A stretch of 64,000 nucleotides of DNA from Alkalibacterium sp049389645 (GTDB lineage Bacteria > Bacillota > Bacilli > Lactobacillales > Carnobacteriaceae_A): positions 2,294,001 through 2,358,000 of the forward strand of contig NZ_CP186540.1 in assembly GCF_049389645.1 (NCBI RefSeq). Reading direction: 5' to 3'. The position numbers and the translations under genes were made by a program. A model generated the notes under the pieces. The model saw only the letters and a list, made by a program, of their open reading frames with translations, was not told the DNA's origin and ran no database searches. Below, in pieces: positions 24,659-32,324 of this stretch (the stretch's first letter is position 1; the number at the start of each line of letters is the position of its first letter).

Positions 24659-25702
24659 ATGGAAGTGTATGACGTGACGATAATCGGTGGAGGACCGGCG
24701 GGGCTTTACAGTGCCTTTTACTCCGGTCTCCGCGCGATGAACGTTCAGCTGATCGAGGCTCAGCCGTATTTAGGCGGCAAGTTGAATCTGTATTCTGAAA
24801 AAATCGTCTGGGATGTCGGTGGTATGCCACCGATGCCTGCTGGACAAGTCATTCAGCAGCTGATTGATCAGGCGAAAACCTTCCAACCGACGATCCATAC
24901 CGGCGAGAAAATCGACGGGATAACAAAAGAAGCGGATGGTAATTTTCAGATACACACGACAAAAGACAGTACCTACTTGACCAAAACACTCCTGCTAGCA
25001 ATGGGTAACGGTATTCTGGACCCTACGCCTACGCCTTTTTTCACCAATAATGGTGAACTTTTGGACAACGTGCATGTATCGGTGACTGATTTTGAGGCAA
25101 TGAAGCATAAGCGCGTCTTTATTTCGGGCGGCGGCAATTCAGCTATCGACTGGGCGAATACCCTGGCACCGATTGCCAAAGAGGTCATCCTGGTGTATCG
25201 ACAGGAAGAATTCAAAGGTCATGAAGCGGAAGTGGAACGAGTATTGAGCGGACCGGTGACGTGTATATTACAAGCCGATTTGATCAGTAAAAAACTCACT
25301 CCTAATGGTTCCAGTATCGAGACGATCACGATTCAAGACAAAGAGACGAATCGAAAAGAAACGCTCTCAGTGGATGAAGTGATCGTGTGTCATGGCTTCA
25401 ACCGAAAAAATGAACTGTTTGAACAAAATGACGTTGGACTGGAAGTCTTTGATAATTATTATGTAAAAGCCACACCGCAAACTGAAACAGCAATTCCGGG
25501 GGTCTTTGCCTTAGGCGATGCTGCGAAATATCCGGGAAAAGTCCATTTGATAGCCGGAGCATTTCATGATGCTGTCAATGCCGTCAACGCTGCCAAAACG
25601 TACATCGATCCACAGGCTAACGCAATGGGGACCGTGTCGACCTATGCCGATAAACTGAAACCAAAAGTGGCGACAGTCTGGAAACAATACGCAACCGAAT
25701 AA
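24659..25702 (+). CDS. Ferredoxin-NADP reductase (TrxR-like type), 347 aa
   Basis: This FAD enzyme is of the YumC-like ferredoxin/flavodoxin-NADP+ reductase group. The FAD-binding GGGPAGLYSAFYSGLR is at about residues 10-25, the NADP-binding SGGGNSAIDWA near 155-165, and the C-terminal FAD motif FALGDAAKYPGKVHLIAGAF near 290. It has no CxxC, so it is not a thioredoxin reductase. The ATG at 24659 has AAAGGAAG before it; an upstream start lacks one. It is the first gene of a Fur-controlled operon with a ferric-siderophore-type importer, so it may release iron from the imported chelate or supply reduced ferredoxin. That role is inference. Confidence 0.87.
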   Translation: MEVYDVTIIGGGPAGLYSAFYSGLRAMNVQLIEAQPYLGGKLNLYSEKIVWDVGGMPPMPAGQVIQQLIDQAKTFQPTIHTGEKIDGITKEADGNFQIHTTKDSTYLTKTLLLAMGNGILDPTPTPFFTNNGELLDNVHVSVTDFEAMKHKRVFISGGGNSAIDWANTLAPIAKEVILVYRQEEFKGHEAEVERVLSGPVTCILQADLISKKLTPNGSSIETITIQDKETNRKETLSVDEVIVCHGFNRKNELFEQNDVGLEVFDNYYVKATPQTETAIPGVFALGDAAKYPGKVHLIAGAFHDAVNAVNAAKTYIDPQANAMGTVSTYADKLKPKVATVWKQYATE

Positions 25703-25732
25703 AAAACTAAATAGTATAATGGAGGAACAAAA

Positions 25733-26779
25733 ATGAACAAGATAAAAATGACGAAATACTTAGGACTCATAACGGCTTCAACCTTGTTGCTGGGCGCATG
25801 TGGGCAGACAGATTCTACGGAAGATCAGACAAATACAAATGAAAATGAAGAGTCGACTGAACAAACAGCAGAAACAGCTTTTCCGTTGACTCTGAAGAAT
25901 TACACCGCGTCTTCAGAAGGTGCTGATTTCTCTGAAAAAGAAATAACCTACGAATCGCGTCCGGAATCGATCGTTGCCAATAACCAGGGAACAGCGGAAT
26001 TGCTACTTCAACTTGGATTAGGTGATGACATTACGGGCGTAGCCGCATTATACGGTGCAGGCGATGAAGCAGTGGCTGAAGATTTCTCCAGTATACCAGT
26101 ATTGGCAGAAGGCTATGTCGGGAAAGAATTGGTCGTTGGGGCTGATCCAGATATCGTCGTGGGACGAGGCCAGCTGTTTTCGAATGCAGAATGGGGAACG
26201 GGTACCGTAGAAGAATTGAATGAGCTGGATATTCAAACCTATATTCAAGCGACTTCAACGACCGGCGCAACCTTCGATGATTTGTATGCGGACATTGACA
26301 ATTTAGGAAAATTATTTACAGTAGAAGATAACGCACAGGCATTTTCAGATGATGTGCAGACACGCATGGACGACATTGTTGCGGGTGTACCTGAAGATCA
26401 GGAAACGCTTGATTATGCTTACATCTTTGGGGCAGAAGGTACTAACGTAGACGTGTACAGTGGGGCAGCAGACACTTACTTAAACGATGCGTTGAGCTAC
26501 ATGGATTTGAACAATACGTTTGCAGACGCAGCGGGTGAAATCAGTGTTGAAGCGTTACTTGAAGCGGATCCGGACGTATTATTGATGGTCAACTACACTG
26601 GCGGCCGCGCTCCTGCTGACAGCATGGCTGATTTGAAAGCCAATGAGGCACTTTCCAGTTTGACAGCTATCCAGGAAGATCGCGTTTATACCATCGATTA
26701 CAATCAATTCTGGAGCTACGGTTACCAGATTTTAACTGGTATGGAACAACTCAGCACTGAAGTGTATTCAACAAATTAA
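25733..26779 (+). CDS. Iron-chelate ABC transporter substrate-binding lipoprotein, 348 aa
   Basis: This is a lipoprotein receptor with lipobox LLGAC and the lipidated Cys at residue 23, followed by an acidic Thr/Glu/Asn linker. The body is a periplasmic-binding-protein type 2 (FecB/FhuD/BtuF-like) fold: RPESIVANNQGTAELLLQLGL, ADPDIVVGRG, VEALLEADPDVLLM and the C-terminal VYTIDYNQFWSYG. Fur control and the FecCD/FecE genes that follow indicate Fe3+-siderophore or haem as ligand; cobalamin is less likely. GGAGGAAC precedes the ATG. Confidence 0.85.
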   Translation: MNKIKMTKYLGLITASTLLLGACGQTDSTEDQTNTNENEESTEQTAETAFPLTLKNYTASSEGADFSEKEITYESRPESIVANNQGTAELLLQLGLGDDITGVAALYGAGDEAVAEDFSSIPVLAEGYVGKELVVGADPDIVVGRGQLFSNAEWGTGTVEELNELDIQTYIQATSTTGATFDDLYADIDNLGKLFTVEDNAQAFSDDVQTRMDDIVAGVPEDQETLDYAYIFGAEGTNVDVYSGAADTYLNDALSYMDLNNTFADAAGEISVEALLEADPDVLLMVNYTGGRAPADSMADLKANEALSSLTAIQEDRVYTIDYNQFWSYGYQILTGMEQLSTEVYSTN

Positions 26780-26804
26780 TTCTTAGCCAGGAAGGAAGAA
26801 AGTG

Positions 26805-27872
26805 ATGAACCGCATCGACAAACAGCGCCAATTATTTTACATGAGCTTACTCCTCTTTACCGTATTGATCATTCTTTCGGTGGGGATCGGTGTCACGGTC
26901 GGACAAGTCGCGGTGCCTCTCACCGAATCTTTTCAGATACTCATTAAAAACCTATCGGGCGGACTGATCGGTGATCTATCCAGCCTGTCATCAGGTGCCT
27001 ATGAGAATATCATCTGGCAGATTCGTTTTCCAAGAGTACTCTTAGCGATGCTCACGGGTATGGGCTTATCACTAGCCGGTGCCGTCATGCAGACAACGGT
27101 CCAAAACCCACTTGCAGATCCTTACATCTTAGGTATTTCGTCTGGCGCATCTCTGGGCGCGACTTTTGCCATAATGATCGGCTTCGGTGGAACCGGTCTA
27201 CTCGCTCAGTTGGGTTTGTCTTTTTGGGCATTCCTGGGTGCGGTGACGGCTGCCTTTCTTGTCCTGCTTTTATCGAATGTAGGCGGACAAGTGAATTCCA
27301 TCAAACTAGTTTTATCCGGGATGGTACTGAACGCGCTGTTTACAGCATTTTCTAATTTCATTATTTATATAGCCAACGATGCGGAAGGAATTCGGACGGT
27401 CACTTTCTGGATGATGGGGAGCTTGGCAGGAGCAAGCTGGTCCACGCTACCTTTGACAGCTATAGTTGTCCTGATTTGTTTCCTATTCTTTTTAACACAA
27501 GAACGCATTTTAAATATCATGCTGCTGGGTGATGAAGCAGCGATCTCGCTCGGGGTCAATCTTAATTTTTACCGTAAACTATACTTAGTCATCGCTTCGA
27601 TCCTAACCGGTATTATTGTTGCAAACACCGGGATGATCGGTTTTGTTGGCTTGATCATTCCGCATATGATCCGTGGCATCGTTGGATCCAATCATCGATA
27701 CTTTTTGCCGTTATCTGTCTTTTCAGGCTCTTTGTTCATGGTGTGGTCCGACATTCTGTCACGTATCATCCTGCCAACGGTGGAATTACCCATTGGGATC
27801 TTGACATCACTGATCGGTGCACCACTGTTCATTTATATTTTTGTTAAAAAAGGCTACGAGTTTGGAGGGTAA
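26805..27872 (+). CDS. FecCD-family permease, 355 aa
   Basis: This is the membrane subunit of the iron-chelate importer, with about 10 helices. Family motifs are present: IRFPRVLLAMLTGMGLSLAGAVMQ, NPLADPYILGISSGASLGA, and the coupling-helix region near GDEAAISLGVN, then GFVGLIIPHMIRGIVGSNHR. The ATG at 26805 is chosen with GGAAGGAAG at good spacing; a GTG one codon earlier also exists. It is followed after two bases by the ATPase gene. Normally FecCD permeases act as a homodimer. Confidence 0.9.
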   Translation: MNRIDKQRQLFYMSLLLFTVLIILSVGIGVTVGQVAVPLTESFQILIKNLSGGLIGDLSSLSSGAYENIIWQIRFPRVLLAMLTGMGLSLAGAVMQTTVQNPLADPYILGISSGASLGATFAIMIGFGGTGLLAQLGLSFWAFLGAVTAAFLVLLLSNVGGQVNSIKLVLSGMVLNALFTAFSNFIIYIANDAEGIRTVTFWMMGSLAGASWSTLPLTAIVVLICFLFFLTQERILNIMLLGDEAAISLGVNLNFYRKLYLVIASILTGIIVANTGMIGFVGLIIPHMIRGIVGSNHRYFLPLSVFSGSLFMVWSDILSRIILPTVELPIGILTSLIGAPLFIYIFVKKGYEFGG

Positions 27873-27874
27873 CA

Positions 27875-28633
27875 ATGAATTTAACTGTTGAAAATGTTTC
27901 GGTGTCTATTGCATCGCAGCAAATCATTCAAGATATTTCCCTGCATGTGAGTCAGAATCAATTTGTCGGTTTGATCGGACCGAACGGCTGCGGAAAATCG
28001 ACGCTATTGAAAAGCGTTTCGAAAATACTCGAACCCGACATGGGGATCATTCTGTTGGATGATGAGAATGTTCAGGGACTTTCAAACAAACAGCTCGCAA
28101 AAAAAATGGGCGTAGTGGGGCAGTTTAACCAAGTCAATTTCGACTTTTCCGTCCGCCAGATGCTACTGCTTGGACGATCACCGCACAAAGGTTTGATGGA
28201 AAGAGACAACGCTCTGGATTACGAAATTGTTGACAAAGTCATTCACCAGATGGACTTGGAAAAATTGGCGGATAGAAGTTTCCTGTCGCTGTCCGGTGGG
28301 GAAAAGCAGCGGGTCATTTTAGGAAGAACCTTGGTGCAGCAGCCTAAATTCCTGGTTTTAGACGAACCCACCAACCACTTAGATATCAAGCACCAATTGA
28401 GTATTTTAAAAACAGTCAGTGCCCTGCCGATTGGGGTATTGGCCGCTTTACATGATCTGAATCTAGCATCACGTTTTACAGATTACTTGTATGCTATGAA
28501 AGACGGGTGTTTGATTAAAGAAGGTACGCCTGAAGAAGTTTTAACGGAAGCGGTCATCAAAGAACTTTATGAAGTTGATTGTCGCACCTATACTAATCCT
28601 ATTTTAGGAAAACAGACCATTGAATTTCTATAG
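27875..28633 (+). CDS. FecE-family ABC ATPase, 252 aa
   Basis: This is the ATPase of the iron-chelate importer. Walker A GPNGCGKST is at residues 35-43, the Q-loop (VVGQFNQ) near 88, the signature LSGGEKQRV at about 138-146 and Walker B (FLVLDEPTNHLD) near 158-170. The spacing of 2 bases to the permease indicates translational coupling. It closes the Fur operon. Confidence 0.92.
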   Translation: MNLTVENVSVSIASQQIIQDISLHVSQNQFVGLIGPNGCGKSTLLKSVSKILEPDMGIILLDDENVQGLSNKQLAKKMGVVGQFNQVNFDFSVRQMLLLGRSPHKGLMERDNALDYEIVDKVIHQMDLEKLADRSFLSLSGGEKQRVILGRTLVQQPKFLVLDEPTNHLDIKHQLSILKTVSALPIGVLAALHDLNLASRFTDYLYAMKDGCLIKEGTPEEVLTEAVIKELYEVDCRTYTNPILGKQTIEFL

Positions 28634-28654
28634 TAAAGTAGAGAAGAGATGCCG

Positions 28655-28732
28655 GTTCAAAACGCAGTGTAAAGCATTGCGCTCACTTGTTTAAAAAAAT
28701 ACAAAAAAATGCTTTACATTCACGGTTTTGAG
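28655..28732. repeat. Large imperfect inverted repeat
   Basis: The left arm contains TCAAAAC and TGTAAAGCATT; the right arm has their complements AATGCTTTACA and GTTTTGA at nearly the same spacing. It folds into a long hairpin with an internal bulge and a loop of about 28 bases. No T-run follows. It may be a transcript end structure or a small MITE-like element. Confidence 0.55.
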
Positions 28733-28758
28733 CAGTGGAAGTCAAGATCAGGATCAAC

Positions 28759-28800
28759 AAAAAAGCCGTACCTGTTTATATAAACGGGTACGGCTTTTTT
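28759..28800. terminator. Bidirectional terminator
   Basis: AAAAGCCGTACC and GGTACGGCTTTT, with inner GTTT/AAAC, form a long stem flanked by A and T runs. It serves the iron operon and the convergent small-protein gene. Confidence 0.9.
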
Positions 28801-28811
28801 GCTAGCAATAT

Positions 28812-29084
28812 TTACTTATCTTTTTTTCTTGATATGATTTTTCTTCTTTTCTTCTTTTCTTTTTTATCTTTGGTTACTTCTTTTGCTTCTTTTGCTTTAA
28901 TTAAATCTTCCACTTTATCCAGATTAAAAGGTTTGTTATCTTCAGGTGAAGATTCCAGTTGTTTTTCGATTTCGGTTTTATCTACTTCATCCTCAGCTTT
29001 GGGCAGGGCGTCTTTAATTTTTTTAGTTGTTTGGAGGTCTGCCGGAAGATTAGGATTAGGGGCTGAATAAGGTCGATTTGTCAT
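28812..29084 (-). CDS. Small highly charged protein, 90 aa
   Basis: The family is unknown. There is no signal or membrane helix. More than half of the residues are charged or polar, with a very basic tail (KEKKKRRKIISRKKDK). GGAAAGGAG lies 9 bases before the ATG, which supports it over the overlapping plus-strand reading. It shares a pattern with the 75-aa protein at 48497: NLPA near the N-terminus, LPK, then PED and FN-[LV]-[DE]-KV-[DE]. It sits between the iron operon and xylA, sharing an intergenic region that contains cre sites. Probably intrinsically disordered. Confidence 0.7.
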   Translation of the reverse strand: MTNRPYSAPNPNLPADLQTTKKIKDALPKAEDEVDKTEIEKQLESSPEDNKPFNLDKVEDLIKAKEAKEVTKDKKEKKKRRKIISRKKDK

Positions 29085-29133
29085 ATATAAAACTCCTTTC
29101 CTTTATTTTGATGAAAGTATAACATAGGTATTT

Positions 29134-29148
29134 AAAAAACGCTTTCAA
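29134..29148 (-). promoter_or_regulatory. cre-like site between small gene and xylA
   Basis: On the minus strand TTGAAAGCGTTTTTT fits the cre consensus at 14 of 15 positions. It lies between the divergent small-protein gene and xylA. Confidence 0.55.
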
Positions 29149-29201
29149 TATGATTTTAAAGTTATTCTTATGCAAATAATTCGAATTATTCGTGCAAGCA
29201 G

Positions 29202-29230
29202 TTGACACCGTTTCCATAATAAGTTATAGT
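29202..29230 (+). promoter_or_regulatory. xylA promoter with overlapping cre
   Basis: TTGACA (29202-29207), 17 bases, TATAGT (29225-29230): the same hexamers and spacing as the xynB promoter. TTGACACCGTTTCCA (29202-29216) also fits cre at 14 of 15 positions, so CcpA would cover the -35 box. Confidence 0.8.
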
Positions 29231-29236
29231 TTGTTA

Positions 29237-29255
29237 GTAAGTTAAACCAACTAAC
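29237..29255. promoter_or_regulatory. XylR operator upstream of xylA
   Basis: GTAAGTT-AAACC-AACTAAC has the same 7-5-7 geometry as the xynB operator, with one base of the left arm changed. It starts 6 bases after the -10 box. Confidence 0.8.
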
Positions 29256-29286
29256 AATTTATCAATCGAGAGGAGAACGTTTATAC

Positions 29287-30615
29287 ATGGCATATTTTGA
29301 TAATGTAAGTAAAATTCAATACGCTGGTGCTCATTCAAAGGATCCATTGGCCTTTAAATTTTACAACCCTGAAGAACAAATCAACGGTAAATCGATGGAG
29401 GAGCTTATGCGTTTCGGCGTGGCTTATTGGCATACCTTTACTGCAGACTTAAACGATCCATTTGGTGTCGGCACAGCACAACGTCCTTGGGACAAATATA
29501 CTGATCCAATGGAAAAAGCAAAAGCACGTGTTGAAGCCTCTTTTGAATTCTTCGAAAAATTAGGTGTTCCTTATTTCTGCTTCCACGACGCTGATATAGC
29601 TCCTGAAGGCAAGAACTTGAAAGAAACATTCGAGAATCAGGATATTATCGTGGATATGATCGAAGATTACATGAAAGACAGCAAAGTGAAACTGCTTTGG
29701 AATACAGTCAACAACTTTTCCAATCCAATGTTCGTTCACGGGGCATCTACTTCAAACAATGCAGACGTATTTGCCTACTCAGCTGCTAAAGTGAAAAAAG
29801 GTTTGGAGGTCGGTAAACGTTTAGGTGCAGAAAGTTACGTATTCTGGGGTGGACGTGAAGGTTATGAAAGCTTACTTAATACTAATATGGGTCTTGAACT
29901 AGACAACCTGGCACGTTTCTTCCATATGGCAAACGATTATGCAAAAGAAATCGGCTTCGATGCTCAATTCTTGATCGAACCTAAACCGAAAGAACCAACG
30001 ACGCATCAATACGATTATGATGTGGCTCATGGTTTTGCCTTCTTACAAAAATACGGCTTGCAAGATGTCTTCAAATTCAACATCGAAGCAAACCACGCAA
30101 CACTCGCCGGGCACACTTTCGAACATGAATTAAATTACGCACGTATCAATGGCATGCTGGGATCCGTGGATGCCAACCAGGGTCACCCACACTTAGGATG
30201 GGATACAGATGAATTCCCATCAGACTTATATTCGACAACCTTGGCAATGTATGAGATCTTGAAAAATGGGGGCTTGAAAAGCGGTGGCTTGAACTTTGAT
30301 GCTAAAGTTCGCCGTACGTCATTCAAACCTGAAGATCTATTCAAAGCACACATCGTAGGTATGGACAGCTTCGCTATCGGTGCTAAAGTGGCTCAACGCC
30401 TGATCGATGATAAAGCACTGGATTCTATCGTCGACAAACGTTACAGCTCTTACAACCAGGGAATAGGTAAAGACATCGTTGATGGCAATATCGACTTCAA
30501 GCAATTAGAAGACTATGCTTTCGGAATCGATAAGATCGAAAATGAATCTGGAAACATTGAAGTGATCAAATCTATCTTGAACCAATATATCGTCACAACG
30601 CTTGCACAAGTGTAA
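29287..30615 (+). CDS. xylA: Xylose isomerase, 442 aa
   Basis: This enzyme isomerises D-xylose to D-xylulose. It is a class II xylose isomerase by length and by its N-terminal extension. Catalytic His/Asp are in FHDADIAPEG near residue 100. Metal ligands are in LIEPKPKEPTTHQYD near 235, FNIEANHATLAGHTF near 265 and DANQGHPHLGWDTDEF near 300. AGAGGAG precedes the ATG. It has its own XylR/cre promoter and is therefore split from xynB-xylB by the esterase and iron genes but co-regulated with them. A strong terminator follows. Confidence 0.97.
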   Translation: MAYFDNVSKIQYAGAHSKDPLAFKFYNPEEQINGKSMEELMRFGVAYWHTFTADLNDPFGVGTAQRPWDKYTDPMEKAKARVEASFEFFEKLGVPYFCFHDADIAPEGKNLKETFENQDIIVDMIEDYMKDSKVKLLWNTVNNFSNPMFVHGASTSNNADVFAYSAAKVKKGLEVGKRLGAESYVFWGGREGYESLLNTNMGLELDNLARFFHMANDYAKEIGFDAQFLIEPKPKEPTTHQYDYDVAHGFAFLQKYGLQDVFKFNIEANHATLAGHTFEHELNYARINGMLGSVDANQGHPHLGWDTDEFPSDLYSTTLAMYEILKNGGLKSGGLNFDAKVRRTSFKPEDLFKAHIVGMDSFAIGAKVAQRLIDDKALDSIVDKRYSSYNQGIGKDIVDGNIDFKQLEDYAFGIDKIENESGNIEVIKSILNQYIVTTLAQV

Positions 30616-30625
30616 TAAGGTTAAT

Positions 30626-30670
30626 AAAAACGGCAGGAAGTCAGCTTAAATCTGACTTCCTGCCGTTTTT
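30626..30670 (+). terminator. xylA terminator
   Basis: AAAAACGGCAGGAAGTCAG and its exact complement form a 19-bp stem around a 7-base loop and end in a T-run. Confidence 0.95.
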
Positions 30671-30690
30671 ATTGGTTATGGTGCTGGTAT

Positions 30691-30725
30691 AAGAAAAGAG
30701 GCCGGAACAATGGTCCTAGCCTCTC
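30691..30725 (-). terminator. Terminator of the MATE gene
   Basis: On the minus strand a GAGGC-GGA/TCC-CCTC hairpin with mismatches is followed by TTTTCTT just past the MATE stop. Confidence 0.5.
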
Positions 30726-30738
30726 AGATATTTGGGTT

Positions 30739-32100
30739 TTAATGTGATAAAACCAGTGATTTCCCAATCCACCGCTTGTTTTTCCATCGTAGATACATCA
30801 AACTTGCTCGGATCCATTCATCTATGATCATCGCCATCCAGATGCCGGGTAAACCGAGTCCCAGATGAATACTGAAAAGATAGCCAAGTGGCACCAGGAC
30901 TCCCCACATCACTGTGATACCGATCAGTACAGGAAACTTAGCATCTCCAGCGGCTCTCAAGGCGCTTATGATGACTAGATTCCCCGTTCGTGCCGGTTGA
31001 ATGATCAATTCCATGATCAAGATCACTGAACCTAAAGCAATGATGTTCGGATTGGAACTGAATAAACTGAATATTTGTGTACCAAACACGGCGAAAAAAC
31101 TGCCGATAATAAGCGTGATAACGAGGGCGACTTTAAGACCCGCCAACATGTAGTGGTAGGCATCTTCTTGTTTTTGTGCGCCGACAAGTTGTCCGATGAA
31201 GATTTGCATCCCTTTAGTTATGGCCAGTGAGAAGACCGTCAGCACCGACATGAAACTGAAAATATAAACGCGCGTAGCCAGTGCCGTTGCGCCGAGAGTA
31301 GTGATCATAACAGTCAACGCGATTTGGCTCATGTTGTAGGATAACTGCTCGCCGGCAGAAGGGATACCGATCCCTAATATTTTATCTGCAAAATCTTTTT
31401 CCATTTTGAAAAAAGATTTAAAAGAGATGGCTACAGGGGAGCGTTTGAATAATATAACCAACATGCCTATCATCACGACGATTCTGACAGCAGCCGTTGA
31501 AATGGCAACACCCGTCACGCCAAGTTCCGGGAAGCCAAGAGCCCCAAAGATAAAGACGTAATTACCAAAGACATTAAGGACATTCATGATGAGGACAGAC
31601 TTCATGACGTCTTTCGTATAGCCCATGGCTTGTAGTATAGAAGAGATGGTCAAAATCATCGCTTGAGCAAATAGCGCAAATCCGACGATAGCTATATAGT
31701 TGTTCGCGTGCGCAAGTAGATTTGCTTCCAATGAAAACAAATTGATCAGAAAGGCTCTGTTAAAACCGACTAACAAACTTACGCTTAAGCCAAACAAAAA
31801 GTTGATCGTTAAAGCTGTCGTGATCGTCTTCTTCACAGAGTCGAGTTTTTTCGCTCCGACATATTGTGAGACAACGACGCCTGCGCCCATCGCAGTAAAG
31901 TTAAAGAGCACGAACATAAACGTCATCAACTGATTGACCACACCGACCGCGGCCACAGCTTCATCGGATACAAAACTCAACATAAAGACATCCGTCAGTT
32001 TCATCAGCATTTGTAAAAAGACTTCGATAAAAATAGGCCATGTGATTAAGAATAAATATTTTTTTGCACTTTCTTTATTTTGTACCATTTGAATTTCCAT
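30739..32100 (-). CDS. MATE family efflux transporter, 453 aa
   Basis: This is a multidrug or toxic-compound extrusion antiporter (NorM/DinF-like) with about 12 helices in two MatE halves (residues about 15-175 and 235-400). Typical segments are FLQMLMKLTDVFMLSFVSDEA, GAGVVVSQYVGAKK and the second-half repeat GMQIFIGQLVGAQK. The start at 32100 is preferred because GAAGG lies 9 bases upstream, while the ATG at 32109 touches it. It is convergent to xylA and divergent from the GH51 gene. The substrate is unknown. Confidence 0.85.
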   Translation of the reverse strand: MEIQMVQNKESAKKYLFLITWPIFIEVFLQMLMKLTDVFMLSFVSDEAVAAVGVVNQLMTFMFVLFNFTAMGAGVVVSQYVGAKKLDSVKKTITTALTINFLFGLSVSLLVGFNRAFLINLFSLEANLLAHANNYIAIVGFALFAQAMILTISSILQAMGYTKDVMKSVLIMNVLNVFGNYVFIFGALGFPELGVTGVAISTAAVRIVVMIGMLVILFKRSPVAISFKSFFKMEKDFADKILGIGIPSAGEQLSYNMSQIALTVMITTLGATALATRVYIFSFMSVLTVFSLAITKGMQIFIGQLVGAQKQEDAYHYMLAGLKVALVITLIIGSFFAVFGTQIFSLFSSNPNIIALGSVILIMELIIQPARTGNLVIISALRAAGDAKFPVLIGITVMWGVLVPLGYLFSIHLGLGLPGIWMAMIIDEWIRASLMYLRWKNKRWIGKSLVLSH

Positions 32101-32248
32101 TAAAAACATCCTTCGTATAACTAAATATGTCTATAATATTAATGACACATCAATAAAGTAGCAATGGCTTTATTCTTATAACACGAATATTGTCTACAAT
32201 ATTACTAAGTAAGCGATTTAATGAATCTAATTAGTTTTGATAACATTA

Positions 32249-32286
32249 GGAAAACGATTGCGCTATTTAAGAGGCAGTGCTATATT
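32249..32286 (+). promoter_or_regulatory. Promoter with cre for GH51 gene
   Basis: TTGCGC (32258-32263), 17 bases, TATATT (32281-32286), with TG before the -10 (extended -10). GGAAAACGATTGCG (32249-32262) is a cre-like site over the -35. Nearly the same cassette stands before araN. Confidence 0.7.
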
Positions 32287-32292
32287 AGCTTT

Positions 32293-32308
32293 AAAGGTAC
32301 GTACCAAT
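32293..32308. promoter_or_regulatory. AraR operator 1
   Basis: AAAGGTACGTACCAAT contains the palindrome GGTACGTACC and matches the known AraR box (ATTTGTACGTACAAAT type). It lies 6 bases after the -10 element and 16 before the gene start. Confidence 0.82.
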
Positions 32309-32324
32309 TTAGGGGAGGAAAAAA

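Noticed and set aside
28735..29070. Plus-strand 111-codon hydrophobic frame
   Set aside because: It is the mirror of the Lys/Glu-rich minus-strand gene, begins inside a terminator and lacks a ribosome site. The minus-strand gene has a strong one and a related gene at 48497.
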